Below are positions 1 through 8,434 of a stretch of 64,000 nt of DNA, in pieces; position 1 is the stretch's first letter, and each line of letters starts with the position of its first letter. The notes under the pieces were generated by a model that was given only the letters and a program-made list of their open reading frames with translations, was not told where the DNA came from and ran no database searches. The stretch covers positions 248,001-312,000 of the forward strand of contig DAOKYO010000002.1 in assembly GCA_035326105.1 (NCBI GenBank), in the 5' to 3' direction. Source of the DNA: Bacilli bacterium (lineage in GTDB: Bacteria; Bacillota_I; Bacilli_A; RFN20; CAG-826). The translations under genes were made by a program, and so were the position numbers.

Positions 1-86
1 TCGTTATCTTCCATAACTTTCCGTCTAATTGTCCCTTTGCCTACACCGCTAGGGCCGGAAAGAATGATTAACAAGCCTTTTTTCAT
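1..86 (-). CDS. gmk: Guanylate kinase, N-terminal fragment cut by window edge
   Basis: The first 28 residues, read on the minus strand, begin MKKGLLIILSGPSGVGKGT. This is the P-loop (GPSGVGKGT) that opens guanylate kinases, the enzymes that phosphorylate GMP to GDP with ATP. The start is the ATG at 86-84, with a CGAGGT ribosome-binding-like stretch about seven bases upstream. The rest of the gene lies beyond position 1. The GxSGxGKGT loop and the very short N-terminus fit Gmk better than other P-loop kinases, but only the first 28 codons can be seen. Confidence 0.85.
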   Translation of the reverse strand, partial: MKKGLLIILSGPSGVGKGTIRRKVMEDN

Positions 87-141
87 TGCAAATACCTCGG
101 TGTTTTATCATTGTCTAATAATAAACCCTTTATGTCAATAA

Positions 142-165
142 AGTAAGAATATGCTATAAATTTTT
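142..165. repeat. Left copy of a direct repeat flanking the IS remnant
   Basis: The stretch AGTAAGAATATGCTATAAA followed by a T run is repeated at 938-961 with one or two changes. Both copies contain TGCTATAA, an extended -10-like sequence. The IS481-like remnant lies between them. This looks like a duplicated target, the original promoter region of rqcH copied on both sides of the insertion. Confidence 0.6.
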
Positions 166-273
166 TCTGTTGTATTACCATTGATGTGAGACTTTGAGAG
201 GAAGAAATATAAAAGGTGATTTATACTAGATGCTGTAAGGCCTAACAACTTTACCGGAAGGCTCTAAATCACC

Positions 274-429
274 ATGGAAGTTATAACACGACTCCCACAT
301 GACTTGAACACTAAATACTATGCCCGTCTTACATACTCAAAGGGTCATATGTTTGTAAATCATGTCAGAAGCTTCTCACGAGCGATTCATCTATCCCTAT
401 ATAGAACACTCTTCCTACTCCATGGTTGA
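274..429 (+). pseudogene. IS481-like transposase, N-terminal fragment
   Basis: The start MEVITRLPHDLNTKYYA followed by a YSKGHMFVNHV stretch matches the usual opening of a group of IS481-like DDE transposases (an HDLNTKYYAVKTY-type start leading into a helix-turn-helix). It stops after 51 codons at TGA. The DDE catalytic core is absent. The relative at 28245 preserves the next part of the protein. Confidence 0.55.
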
Positions 430-606
430 TTTTGTGAAGAGAGACATCGTTTTCTTCGGGTATGTCCCTCAATCGGAACCATCATTGGCTTTGGAATTAT
501 ATTCATATTAATTGTGGCTTTAAAGATTTCTGTACCTGTTTTAGAAGAATGGATTAAGAGCCAAATCTAAATAAAAAAACGTTCCAATTAAAAGACGCAA
601 ATGATA

Positions 607-905
607 TTAATCTAAACTATGTTCATTTAGTAAAAAGTCATATAACCCAAGATGTAAACACCATCTTGATTGTAATGGGCTCTAGTGGAATCTTTAACAA
701 TAACAATTTTTTTAAAGGCATCTGAGATATTTAAAAGAAACTTTTGTTCTTGTTTAAGTTTTTCTTCACCTTCAATGGTATAAACTGCTTGGATATAAAG
801 TCTTACATCAGCTTGGTTGCAAACAAAGTCAACTTCAGCACTCTTTAAAACACTCTTGCCTTGATTATTTACAACACCAACATCAACATTATTACTTTTT
901 CTTTT
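607..905 (-). pseudogene. AAA ATPase (DUF4143 type), C-terminal remnant
   Basis: The fragment contains SAEVDFVCNQ, YIQAVYTIEGEEK and FKKIVIVKD. These are hallmarks of the C-terminal DUF4143 nuclease-like domain of AAA+ ATPases that carry ExDF and YxQ motifs. The reading frame runs to a TAA at 629-627, but shifting by one base after the Gly-Tyr codons restores the usual ending DFLLNEHSLD and a stop at 609-607. A one-base frameshift near the 3' end is therefore likely. The 5' part, with the Walker motifs, is missing where the right IS end begins. Confidence 0.55.
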
Positions 906-925
906 TAATTCCGGTCTCACATCAT

Positions 926-956
926 TTACAAACTAACAGTAAGGATATGCTATAAT
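926..956 (+). promoter_or_regulatory. Likely rqcH promoter, partly made by the IS end
   Basis: TATAAT at 951-956 is preceded by TGC, giving an extended -10 (TGCTATAAT). TTTACA at 926-931, within the terminal repeat of the IS remnant, could act as a -35 but the 19-base spacing is long. The extended -10 probably carries most of the activity. Confidence 0.5.
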
Positions 957-961
957 TTTTT
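938..961. repeat. Right copy of the direct repeat flanking the IS remnant
   Basis: This is the counterpart of 142-165. The copies share AGTAAG, ATATGCTATAA and a T run. This copy sits immediately upstream of rqcH and supplies its -10 region. Confidence 0.6.
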
Positions 962-972
962 TTGAGGTATTT

Positions 973-2475
973 ATGGCATTTTCTTATTCGTTGGTTCAGC
1001 AGATTACCCGAGTGATAAAAAATGAAATTGAGGGCGCATTTTTAAATCGAATCATTCATTTTTCCCGTAATTCTTTTTCCCTGTCAATATCCCGATCAAA
1101 ATCGCAAAAATTAATTATTTCTCTGGATAATAGTGAACCGTTTTTGGCCTTGACTGATCGCGAACTTTCCGGTGACGGCACAAGTAGCAATTTTCTTCTT
1201 CAACTTCGCAAAGAAGTATCGGGCGCTTTTGTTGAAAGTGTTGACCTCGATTCCCATGATCGCATTGTTCGCATATCTTTAAAGGTTTCCTCGCTTGCTG
1301 TAATTGAGAAGAAACTGACTCTGATTATTGAACTTATACCGATGCAACCAAACATGTTTGTCATCGATGATGAAAACCGAATAATTGCCCTCTGGCGGGC
1401 ATCGAAGTCGCTTGACGTAATGCGCCCTTTAGCCATCGGTTTAACCTATGAATGCCCGGTTAATTTTCATGCGGAAGAAAGTTTTTCTCCCTTGGAAAAA
1501 GATTACTTGGGCAATCATCAAAACGATTTTGCTTCTTTCCTTGACATTTATGGCGATGATAAAGGAAACTTTGCCGTTTTTCCGCTTAATGAAAAATATC
1601 ATAAAGTTTCTGTACAAGATATTTTTGATCGTCGCGAACAAGATTTGACCGATAAAAGAAAAACTGAACTGTTTAGCGACATTATTCATTTAGTAAATCG
1701 TAAAAACAAATTAATCAAACAAAAGATTAAACGTCTGAATGGTGATTTGAATGATGCCAAGGTGCACCTGGATGATCAAAATAAAGCCAATTTAATTTTA
1801 ACATATGTCGATAGCATCGAAAACGGCGCCGCCAAATTGGTAACGGAAGATGGAGTTATTCTATTAGACCCTCAACTTTCAGCTGTAGAAAATGCCAACC
1901 GTTATTTTAAAAAATATAAAAAAGCCAAGGTCGCTCTAGATGAAATCCAAAAGCAGATCAATATCGCTAGCGATGAACTCGAATATTTTTCCGATCTGCA
2001 GGTTACAATTGCCAATGCCGACGAAACTGATTTAAAAGAGATAAAAACCGAGCTTTCGCTCAATGGTTACTTTCCTAAAAGTGCGAATAAAACGAGTAAA
2101 AAGCATAGTTATATGCCATATTTCGTCGATATTGACGGCGTTAAAATCGGCTTTGGAAAGAACAATTTGCAAAACGATGAACTTACCTTCAAATATGCCC
2201 GACCATTCGACACCTTTATTCACATCAAGGGTTATAGCGGTAGCCATATAGTGATTTTTGATATGAATCCTAGTCCCAAGGTACTCGATATGGCGGCTTC
2301 TATTTCGCTGGCGCTTTCCCACCAAAACGACGGCGAGGTGATGGTCGCAAAAATTAAAGATGTCAAACATTTAGATCGCCCGGGAAGAGTAAAAATCAAT
2401 CGCTATACGAGCCTCTTTCTTCGCCAATTAGCTTTCGATACCCTAGCGACCATTCAATCTGCGCATCGCAAATAA
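973..2475 (+). CDS. rqcH: RqcH / NFACT family ribosome quality control protein
   Basis: This 500-residue protein of the NFACT (Rqc2/FbpA) family binds stalled 50S-peptidyl-tRNA complexes and drives C-terminal alanine tailing. The N-terminal NFACT-N domain begins MAFSYSLVQQITRVIKNEI. The conserved Asp-Arg pair is visible at residues 96-97 (SHDRIVRI). A lysine-rich coiled-coil middle covers roughly residues 230-370. The C-terminal NFACT-R (DUF814) part holds FDTFIHIKGYSGSHIVI near residues 409-425. It is somewhat shorter than the roughly 570 residues usual in Bacilli. GAGGT lies just before the ATG. The gene converges with trmL, leaving a four-base gap. Confidence 0.9.
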   Translation: MAFSYSLVQQITRVIKNEIEGAFLNRIIHFSRNSFSLSISRSKSQKLIISLDNSEPFLALTDRELSGDGTSSNFLLQLRKEVSGAFVESVDLDSHDRIVRISLKVSSLAVIEKKLTLIIELIPMQPNMFVIDDENRIIALWRASKSLDVMRPLAIGLTYECPVNFHAEESFSPLEKDYLGNHQNDFASFLDIYGDDKGNFAVFPLNEKYHKVSVQDIFDRREQDLTDKRKTELFSDIIHLVNRKNKLIKQKIKRLNGDLNDAKVHLDDQNKANLILTYVDSIENGAAKLVTEDGVILLDPQLSAVENANRYFKKYKKAKVALDEIQKQINIASDELEYFSDLQVTIANADETDLKEIKTELSLNGYFPKSANKTSKKHSYMPYFVDIDGVKIGFGKNNLQNDELTFKYARPFDTFIHIKGYSGSHIVIFDMNPSPKVLDMAASISLALSHQNDGEVMVAKIKDVKHLDRPGRVKINRYTSLFLRQLAFDTLATIQSAHRK

Positions 2476-2479
2476 CCGG

Positions 2480-2995
2480 TTATTTTTCCTTGATGAGAAA
2501 ATCTTCCCCTTTCAGGCATTCGCTGGTGGCCAAGTCTAAAAAGTTTTGCTGACGAAGAACTTCATAGGTAATCAAGGCCACGCAATTGCTGAGATTTAAA
2601 CTTCGGGCATCAGGAACCATTGGAATGCGTAAGGTATGGTCTAAATGATGCCTTAATATATCGTGATCAATTCCGGTTGATTCACGTCCAAACATAATCC
2701 AATAATCCTTTTCGCCATGAGAAAAATCCACCCGCGTATAAACCTGATTGGAATATCTGGTTATATAGTAAATTTCCACTTGATCATTTTCGCTTTGAAA
2801 TTCCCCATATGAGGAATAGTAATGATAATCGCTCTCTTTAATGTAGTCCATACCCGCGCGGCGAAGACTTTTTTCATCAAGCGAAAACGGCAGCGGTCCG
2901 ATGATGTGAAGCCGGCTCCTAGTGGCTTGGCAAGTCCGCATAATATTACCTGTATTGGCCGGAATCTCCGGATGATATAAAACTATATTTAACAT
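2480..2995 (-). CDS. trmL: tRNA (cytidine(34)-2'-O)-methyltransferase
   Basis: A SPOUT-fold methyltransferase that methylates the wobble ribose of tRNA-Leu species. The trefoil-knot motifs are clear: NIVLYHPEIPANTGNIMRTC at the start, IMFGRESTGI in the middle and LNLSNCVALITYEVL at the end. There are two in-frame ATGs six bases apart. AGGAAG lies two bases from the first but eight from the second, so the second (MLNIVLYHPE) is chosen, giving 171 residues, a normal length. It is convergent with rqcH. Confidence 0.9.
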   Translation of the reverse strand: MLNIVLYHPEIPANTGNIMRTCQATRSRLHIIGPLPFSLDEKSLRRAGMDYIKESDYHYYSSYGEFQSENDQVEIYYITRYSNQVYTRVDFSHGEKDYWIMFGRESTGIDHDILRHHLDHTLRIPMVPDARSLNLSNCVALITYEVLRQQNFLDLATSECLKGEDFLIKEK

Positions 2996-3063
2996 AAGCA
3001 TAACTTCCTTTAGATTTTGTATTCAGTATTATATATAATCTATTTGGAGAAAAAAACAATTGA

Positions 3064-3876
3064 ATGAAACATATTTTGCCCTTTGATTTAGAGTTTGCCG
3101 TTTATAGTCTCAAACCTTTGCCCACGGGGATTACCAACCAAAATTTCTTAGTTAATGATCAATTCGTCTTGAAGGTTAGGCAACTGGGGCTGGATCCTTT
3201 TTTTTCTTACGCTCAGGAAAATATAATCGCCGATATCTTTTATCAACATGACTTGAGCCCTAAGTACCTAACCTACAACGAGCAATTTAATTATTCTTTA
3301 AGTCAATTTTTGTCATCATCGCATAAAGGCCACGGTCCTTTGTACGCCAACAGAGAAATAATTCGAATCGCGCAGCTAATTACCACTTATCAATCCTTTG
3401 ATAATTCATCATTAGTCCCCTTTAATCTCGAAGAAAGATATATTTTTTACCGTAGCAAATGTTCAAAGAAAGTTTTCTCGCCAGCATATGAAGAAAAAAT
3501 CGTTCGTGAATATAATCGCTTTGTCGATAAATCCCATCTGGTTTTATCGCATAACGACCTCGTCAAAAATAATTTTCTTTTTAAGGGCGACAAATTGTAT
3601 ATCATCGATTTTGAATTCGCCGGTTTAAATGATTCGATGTTTGATGACGCTTCATTCATAACGGAGAATCATCTCTCACCGACTCAGGAAAAACTTTTTC
3701 TTCAAACTCGTTATCCCGACGGTTTTGATCATCATAAGCTGGATATTTTCAAAAACGCACTCAATCTTCTTTGGTGCTACTGGGGCTACTATATGTATCA
3801 AAAGACCAATCGCGCGCTTTTCCTTTTGATTGCCGACGAAAAGAAAAGTCTCCTGATGGAGACCTTTAACCATTAA
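3064..3876 (+). CDS. Choline/ethanolamine kinase-like phosphotransferase
   Basis: The 270-residue protein has the APH/choline-kinase fold. The catalytic loop is LSHNDLVKNNFLF (HxDxxxxN type) near residues 159-171 and the metal-binding motif is IIDFEFAG about ten residues later. The N-terminus has the TGITNQNFLV glycine loop that replaces a P-loop in this family. LicA-type choline kinase is the closest guess; thiamine or another small-alcohol kinase cannot be excluded. The last four bases overlap the end of the convergent ppa gene. Confidence 0.75.
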   Translation: MKHILPFDLEFAVYSLKPLPTGITNQNFLVNDQFVLKVRQLGLDPFFSYAQENIIADIFYQHDLSPKYLTYNEQFNYSLSQFLSSSHKGHGPLYANREIIRIAQLITTYQSFDNSSLVPFNLEERYIFYRSKCSKKVFSPAYEEKIVREYNRFVDKSHLVLSHNDLVKNNFLFKGDKLYIIDFEFAGLNDSMFDDASFITENHLSPTQEKLFLQTRYPDGFDHHKLDIFKNALNLLWCYWGYYMYQKTNRALFLLIADEKKSLLMETFNH

Positions 3877-4415
3877 ATTCGCGATTTTTTAGGAAATTTA
3901 TCCTTATAGTAAGCTAGGGCTTTGGTTATTACTTCAACGGCCAAGTCCCGACCTTGAATATGATGAACGACGGTTTCCTTACCCTCTAAACTCTTATAAA
4001 CTTGGAAGAAGTGTCTGATTTCTTCAAATAAATGGCGCGGTAATTGATCGATATTATAGATATCTCGATATGATGGATCATCGATTGCCACGGCGATAAT
4101 CTTCTCGTCATTTTCGCCCCGATCGATCATGCGAATAATGCCGATTGGTCGGCAGCGGACAATCGTCAAAGGAATAATCGGCTCCGAACAAATAATCAAG
4201 ACATCAAGCGGGTCGTTATCTTCGGCATAAGTCAAGGGAATAAAACCATAGTTTTGCGGATAGTGCGTCGATGTATAGAGCACCCGATCCAGCTTTAGCC
4301 GACCGGTCTCTTTATCCAGTTCATACTTATTTTTACTTCCTTTGTTGATTTCAACAACCGCCACAAATTCTTCGGGAGTAACCCGCTCGGGGCTAACATC
4401 GTGCCAAATATTCAT
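3873..4415 (-). CDS. ppa: Inorganic pyrophosphatase, family I
   Basis: A cytoplasmic enzyme that hydrolyses pyrophosphate to two phosphates and so pulls biosynthetic reactions forward. Family I signatures are present: EINKGSKNKYELDKETG near the start, YPQNYGFIP, and the metal-binding DNDPLDVLI loop (D-x-D-P-x-D). At 180 residues it has the normal bacterial length. It lies alone on the minus strand, with a TAAAGGAG-type ribosome binding site just before the ATG. Confidence 0.95.
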   Translation of the reverse strand: MNIWHDVSPERVTPEEFVAVVEINKGSKNKYELDKETGRLKLDRVLYTSTHYPQNYGFIPLTYAEDNDPLDVLIICSEPIIPLTIVRCRPIGIIRMIDRGENDEKIIAVAIDDPSYRDIYNIDQLPRHLFEEIRHFFQVYKSLEGKETVVHHIQGRDLAVEVITKALAYYKDKFPKKSRI

Positions 4416-4479
4416 ATTTATCTCCTTTAATGTGGTTAATTATGGCAAAAGAACCACTTAATATCAATTGCTTAATTGC

Positions 4480-5328
4480 TTAATTTTCTTCTTTTTGTTT
4501 AACTTCCAACTTTTGAATTGCCGGATGAATATTCTTCTTGGCAAAGGTTTTTGCTAGCGAGGCCATTAAATCATAGTAGGTATCCCAGAATTCGCTATTC
4601 CGTGTCCAATACCACATCGTGATCGAATAGCCTTGATCGCTGATTCCACCGACCACAACATTTGGTTTCGGATTGGCTAACACTCTGTTATCTGAAGAAA
4701 AAACCTTTAAAATACTCGTTTTGACTTCATCGGGATTTTGATCATAGTTAAAGGTGAGGCTAATCATTTTTCGCCGTAACTTGTTTTCCGAGTAGTTGAC
4801 AACATTGCTTGCGATTATCGTTTTATTAGGAATGACCACTTTTTGGTTATCGATTGTCGCTAGGGTTGTTGAAAGCATGCCGATAATCTTGACGGTTCCC
4901 TCACTGCTGCCGATGGAAATGTAATCATCGACTCCAAACGGATGGTTGGTTAAAATAATCACACCGGAGGCAAAATTGCCAATCAAGTCCTGCAAAGAAA
5001 GCCCGACGGCCAGAATTGCGCTGCTAATTATTGTCGTTATGCCGGTGATATTAATGCCAATAACCGCCAAAATTCCCACCAACCAAATAAAGCGGAGCAT
5101 AAAATTAAAAAGATCAATTATAAAATACCGCACACTTTTGTCGACTTTTATTTTATTCTTCTTAACTGATTTCTTCAGTAATCCGATTACTAATTTAATA
5201 AGAAAATGACCGCCGAAAATAAGAATCAGGGCGAATATTGCCCTGGCGAAAACTTCCATTCCGTTATTAACGAAAAAATCAGCTATTTTTTGAAAAAAAT
5301 CTTTGATAAATTGCCAAATTTCACTCAT
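4480..5328 (-). CDS. mscS: MscS-family small-conductance mechanosensitive channel
   Basis: The 282-residue membrane protein releases solutes on hypo-osmotic shock. A hydrophobic N-terminal half with about three membrane spans leads into the pore-helix and beta-domain signature AVGLSLQDLIGNFASGVIIL, followed by HPFGVDDYISIG. The C-terminal cytoplasmic alpha/beta part ends with a lysine/glutamate-rich tail. The length fits the short MscS/YkuT type. It faces ppa across a short gap and has its own ribosome binding site (AGGTTATTTCT before ATG). Confidence 0.88.
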   Translation of the reverse strand: MSEIWQFIKDFFQKIADFFVNNGMEVFARAIFALILIFGGHFLIKLVIGLLKKSVKKNKIKVDKSVRYFIIDLFNFMLRFIWLVGILAVIGINITGITTIISSAILAVGLSLQDLIGNFASGVIILTNHPFGVDDYISIGSSEGTVKIIGMLSTTLATIDNQKVVIPNKTIIASNVVNYSENKLRRKMISLTFNYDQNPDEVKTSILKVFSSDNRVLANPKPNVVVGGISDQGYSITMWYWTRNSEFWDTYYDLMASLAKTFAKKNIHPAIQKLEVKQKEEN

Positions 5329-5417
5329 AGAAATAACCTCTTTTCTTATTATATATTACATCTTTGAGGCGAAAAACGAAGAAATAAATTTTTCTATCTT
5401 TTTTTCGATGAAGTCGA

Positions 5418-5465
5418 TATAATAAAAGGTCATATCGAAGGGTAGATTTGCTGAAAGCGCTTGCA
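5418..5465 (+). promoter_or_regulatory. Promoter -10 and catabolite-response (cre) site
   Basis: TATAAT lies at 5418-5423. Downstream, TGAAAGCGCTTGCA (5452-5465) fits the CcpA operator consensus TGWAANCGNTNWCA at every fixed position. A cre between the promoter and the start codon normally acts as a roadblock to transcription when preferred sugars are present. The flanking GGTCATA (5428-5434) and TATGACC (5473-5479) could pair around it. Confidence 0.55.
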
Positions 5466-5516
5466 AATACTTTATGACCGTATTAAAATGACCCTACGTC
5501 ACAGGAGGTGTTGATT

Positions 5517-7160
5517 GTGAGTTTTAAAATTAAAGTTAATGGCACTGAAAGGACATATGAGAAAAAAGTTAAGTTGCTTGATCTCCTTGATAGTGTCGAT
5601 GAGAATCTCGTTTGTGCCCGTGTCAACAATCGTATTCGGGAATTGACCTATGAAGTCTATTACGATGCCGATGTTCAGTTTTTAAGTTGTAAAGATCAAG
5701 ATTCAATTCGGATTTATGAGACTTCGCTTCGTTACTTAGTTGCGATGGCGATGGAGCGTATTCACCCCGAACTTGAAATTCGTTTTTCATACAATGTTTC
5801 GCGCTCCATTTTTATGCAGATCCTCAACAAAGGCATCCGGGCTGACCGGGCTTTGGTGGATGATTTGAATAAGGAGATGGCGCGGCTTGTCGATCTCGAT
5901 TTGCCTTTCGAAAGAAAAGTTGTCCCAAACGATGAGGCGGCGAAAATTTATGTCGACAAAGGTTTTGAAGACAAATTGTCTATTCTGAAATATCGCCCGG
6001 AAAAAACCGTTCACTTTTATGAATGTGATGGCTACTTGAACTATATGTACGGATATATGGTTCCCTCGACCGGTTATCTTAAAAAGTTTATTATCCGCCA
6101 GTATAGTCCCGGCGTGATTATTCAATATCCCCGCTCCGAAATGGGCGGTGAAATTCCTCCATTTGAAGAGATGCCCACTTTTGGCCATACGCTAAAAGAA
6201 GCCCACAACTGGGCAATGACAATGGGAACCGATAGTGTCGCCAGCATCAATGATTATATTCTCAATGGCTCGCCGATTGATTTTATCAATATGTGTGAAG
6301 CCCGGCATAATCATATGTTGAGTGAACTCGGTGATACCATCAGCAAGGATAGCGATAACATCCGCTTAATTTGCATTGCTGGACCTTCCAGTTCCGGTAA
6401 GACGACTTTTGCCAACCGGTTAAGAATTGAACTTATGTCCCGGGGATTAAAACCGGTTCGAATTAGCATCGATGACTATTACTTGCCGCGGGATAAAGCT
6501 CCACTGGACGAAGATGGAAAGCCGGACTTGGAATCGATTCATGCCCTCGACATTGATTTATTCAATCAAAACATGCTCGACCTCATCAATGGCAATTCGG
6601 TCACTCTTCCCCATTTTGATTTTAAGATTGGCAAGCGAGTTCCCGGAAGAACACTTCAGGTTGGCGAAAGTGAGCCCATCATTATCGAAGGCATCCATGC
6701 GCTTAATGATCAATTGACCACACTTATTCCTCGCCATCAAAAATTTAAGATTTATATCGCTCCGCAAGCGCAGATAAATTTGGATAATCACAATCCGATT
6801 TCCCTTACTGATTTAAGATTGATTCGGCGTTTAGTCCGGGATTTCAAATTCCGGAGTGCTCCGGCTGAGTTAACCCTATCCATGTGGCCCAGTGTCCGTA
6901 AAGGTGAATTTACTTGGATTTATAAAACGCAAGAGGACGCCGACTACGTTTATAATTCTCTTTTGAGTTATGAACTCCCGGTTATGAAAAAAGTCGCCTT
7001 GCCGTTACTGAGATCCATTCAGGATGACTCCCCCTACTTCACTGTAGCGGAGCGGCTCATTCGGATGCTAAAGTATTTTGCGGATATGGATGACACCTGG
7101 GTACCGTGCAATTCTTTGATGCGGGAGTTTATCGGCGGCAGCTGCTATCAAGACGTTTGA
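5517..7160 (+). CDS. Nucleoside (uridine) kinase with N-terminal TGS/ThrRS-like domains
   Basis: The protein is a three-part fusion. Residues 1-60 resemble a ubiquitin-like TGS domain. Residues 70-230 resemble the second additional domain of threonyl-tRNA synthetase (PSTGYLKKF, PRSEMGGEIPP). Residues from about 280 form a uridine kinase with P-loop IAGPSSSGKTTFANRL, then ISIDDYYLPRDK. Phosphorylation of uridine or a related nucleoside is the likely reaction; the role of the front domains is unknown in this family. The GTG at 5517 is chosen because AGGAGG (5503-5508) lies eight bases upstream. A cre site precedes the gene. Confidence 0.85.
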   Translation: MSFKIKVNGTERTYEKKVKLLDLLDSVDENLVCARVNNRIRELTYEVYYDADVQFLSCKDQDSIRIYETSLRYLVAMAMERIHPELEIRFSYNVSRSIFMQILNKGIRADRALVDDLNKEMARLVDLDLPFERKVVPNDEAAKIYVDKGFEDKLSILKYRPEKTVHFYECDGYLNYMYGYMVPSTGYLKKFIIRQYSPGVIIQYPRSEMGGEIPPFEEMPTFGHTLKEAHNWAMTMGTDSVASINDYILNGSPIDFINMCEARHNHMLSELGDTISKDSDNIRLICIAGPSSSGKTTFANRLRIELMSRGLKPVRISIDDYYLPRDKAPLDEDGKPDLESIHALDIDLFNQNMLDLINGNSVTLPHFDFKIGKRVPGRTLQVGESEPIIIEGIHALNDQLTTLIPRHQKFKIYIAPQAQINLDNHNPISLTDLRLIRRLVRDFKFRSAPAELTLSMWPSVRKGEFTWIYKTQEDADYVYNSLLSYELPVMKKVALPLLRSIQDDSPYFTVAERLIRMLKYFADMDDTWVPCNSLMREFIGGSCYQDV

Positions 7161-7174
7161 TTATTGACCCGAAA

Positions 7175-7203
7175 AAACGTGGAATGCTATTTCCACGTTT
7201 TTA
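7175..7203 (+). terminator. Rho-independent terminator after the nucleoside kinase
   Basis: A ten-base-pair stem AAACGTGGAA / TTCCACGTTT with loop TGCTAT is followed by T-rich sequence. It lies 14 bases after the stop. Confidence 0.85.
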
Positions 7204-7223
7204 TTTGTCTTAAATTATTTTGG

Positions 7224-8369
7224 TTAATTTCCCCGTTTTTCTTTTTCAAGACGCTGTCTTTCTTCTTGCTCCCTAAGAAAGGTCGCCTTTTCTCGGTTAT
7301 GCATATATTCCATCTGCCGAAAGTGAATCTTTCGCATCAGTTGATAATTTGCCCGCTCACTTTCCGAAAGCGTCGAATCCAGTTTCTCTGAAAAAGTTTT
7401 CTCCATTCGGAAAAATGATTCGAAGAGATTAATGAGTGTGACCGAGCCGAAATAGCGCGAAGAGGCATAAATCAAAACCGGCGATGAATGGGCGACTTCG
7501 CTGCTCATTTCATACCAACGGCTATATTCTTTAAGTTTAGCGATAGCTTCCAGTCCATCGCGAAAATTATATTTATAATCTTCAAGATTGAATTCTGCGA
7601 TGGCGTCCAGCCACCCGTATTCGATAAAGCGCTTCATATCTTTGCTTTTAAGCCCTTGCTTTTTCATCTTGATCTTAATCTCTTGAAAGACGGCATCGGT
7701 GGATGTAACGGTCCCAAGACCCTGACGAAAGGCAACTCCGTAGGTTAGGTGACGAAGATAGGCTTCTTGCACTTTTTCACCATTTTCACTGAGTACTTTT
7801 AGAACGCATTCGGTTTCATGCAAGGTTCTCCAAGTAGCAAAAGCTTCGGTTTCAAATCCGCCGACAAGAAGATCGACTACGCATTTTCCAATCGTAAACG
7901 CTTTGGTCATAATATCGACTACCAGTGTTTTGCCGGGATCGTTTTTGGGAAGTCGGCTGAGCATTCCCAAAACGAAATTCAAATATAGGCTCAGAGTCGA
8001 AATCGGGGGATAAAATCGGCTTGTACCACTGCCAGTACGATAATCCAAATGGTTGTTTGTCAAGTATTTGTCGACCACGGCGCTTAAAAGCAATGACTGA
8101 TACCCCTCATTGTCAATCAGTTTATTTTCTTCAAAATGCTCGGGTCCGCTTAAATGATAAAGGTGTTCACTTACAATGTATAAAATAACATCAATGTGAT
8201 TGATGACCTGGGCTTCAAGAATATGATTTTTTTCGCTGAATTGGCCGATACTATCGATCGACTGCAAATATATTTCATAAAGAAAGTGACGATCAACATT
8301 CGCCGGTAATTTGACACGTTCGAGAATCGAAGCAAATAAAGTCTCGTTAATCGGTTCACTGTATTGCAT
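7224..8369 (-). CDS. DUF5677-like protein
   Basis: This 381-residue soluble protein is helix-rich. It matches my memory of DUF5677 proteins in the run GGFETEAFATWRTLHETECVLKVL and a later WYEMSSEVAHSSP motif that places a conserved His near an alpha-helical bundle. The C-terminus is a charged coiled coil (EREQEERQRLEKEK-like). The biochemical role is unknown. It follows addA on the same strand after 65 bases and may be co-transcribed with addBA, but nothing in the sequence links it to recombination. Confidence 0.6.
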   Translation of the reverse strand: MQYSEPINETLFASILERVKLPANVDRHFLYEIYLQSIDSIGQFSEKNHILEAQVINHIDVILYIVSEHLYHLSGPEHFEENKLIDNEGYQSLLLSAVVDKYLTNNHLDYRTGSGTSRFYPPISTLSLYLNFVLGMLSRLPKNDPGKTLVVDIMTKAFTIGKCVVDLLVGGFETEAFATWRTLHETECVLKVLSENGEKVQEAYLRHLTYGVAFRQGLGTVTSTDAVFQEIKIKMKKQGLKSKDMKRFIEYGWLDAIAEFNLEDYKYNFRDGLEAIAKLKEYSRWYEMSSEVAHSSPVLIYASSRYFGSVTLINLFESFFRMEKTFSEKLDSTLSESERANYQLMRKIHFRQMEYMHNREKATFLREQEERQRLEKEKRGN

Positions 8370-8434
8370 GAATTTAACCTTCTTTCTTTTTTTAAAGATA
8401 ATCTATTATAGTTTTTTGGAATCTATTAGTAAAA

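Larger units (their letters stand above)
176..935. mobile_element. Decayed IS481-like element and captured fragments
   Basis: The left end carries TGATGTGAGAC (184-194). The right end carries GGTCTCACATCATTTAC (913-929), its inverted counterpart, so the two terminal inverted repeats are still visible. The same ends recur at 28128 (left), 27313 (right) and, diverged, near 28910 (right). Inside are a transposase N-terminus (274-429), a short membrane-protein tail (479-571, open to TIIGFGIIFILIVALK) and an ATPase C-terminus (607-905). None of these is intact, so the element is a fossil. Confidence 0.6.
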
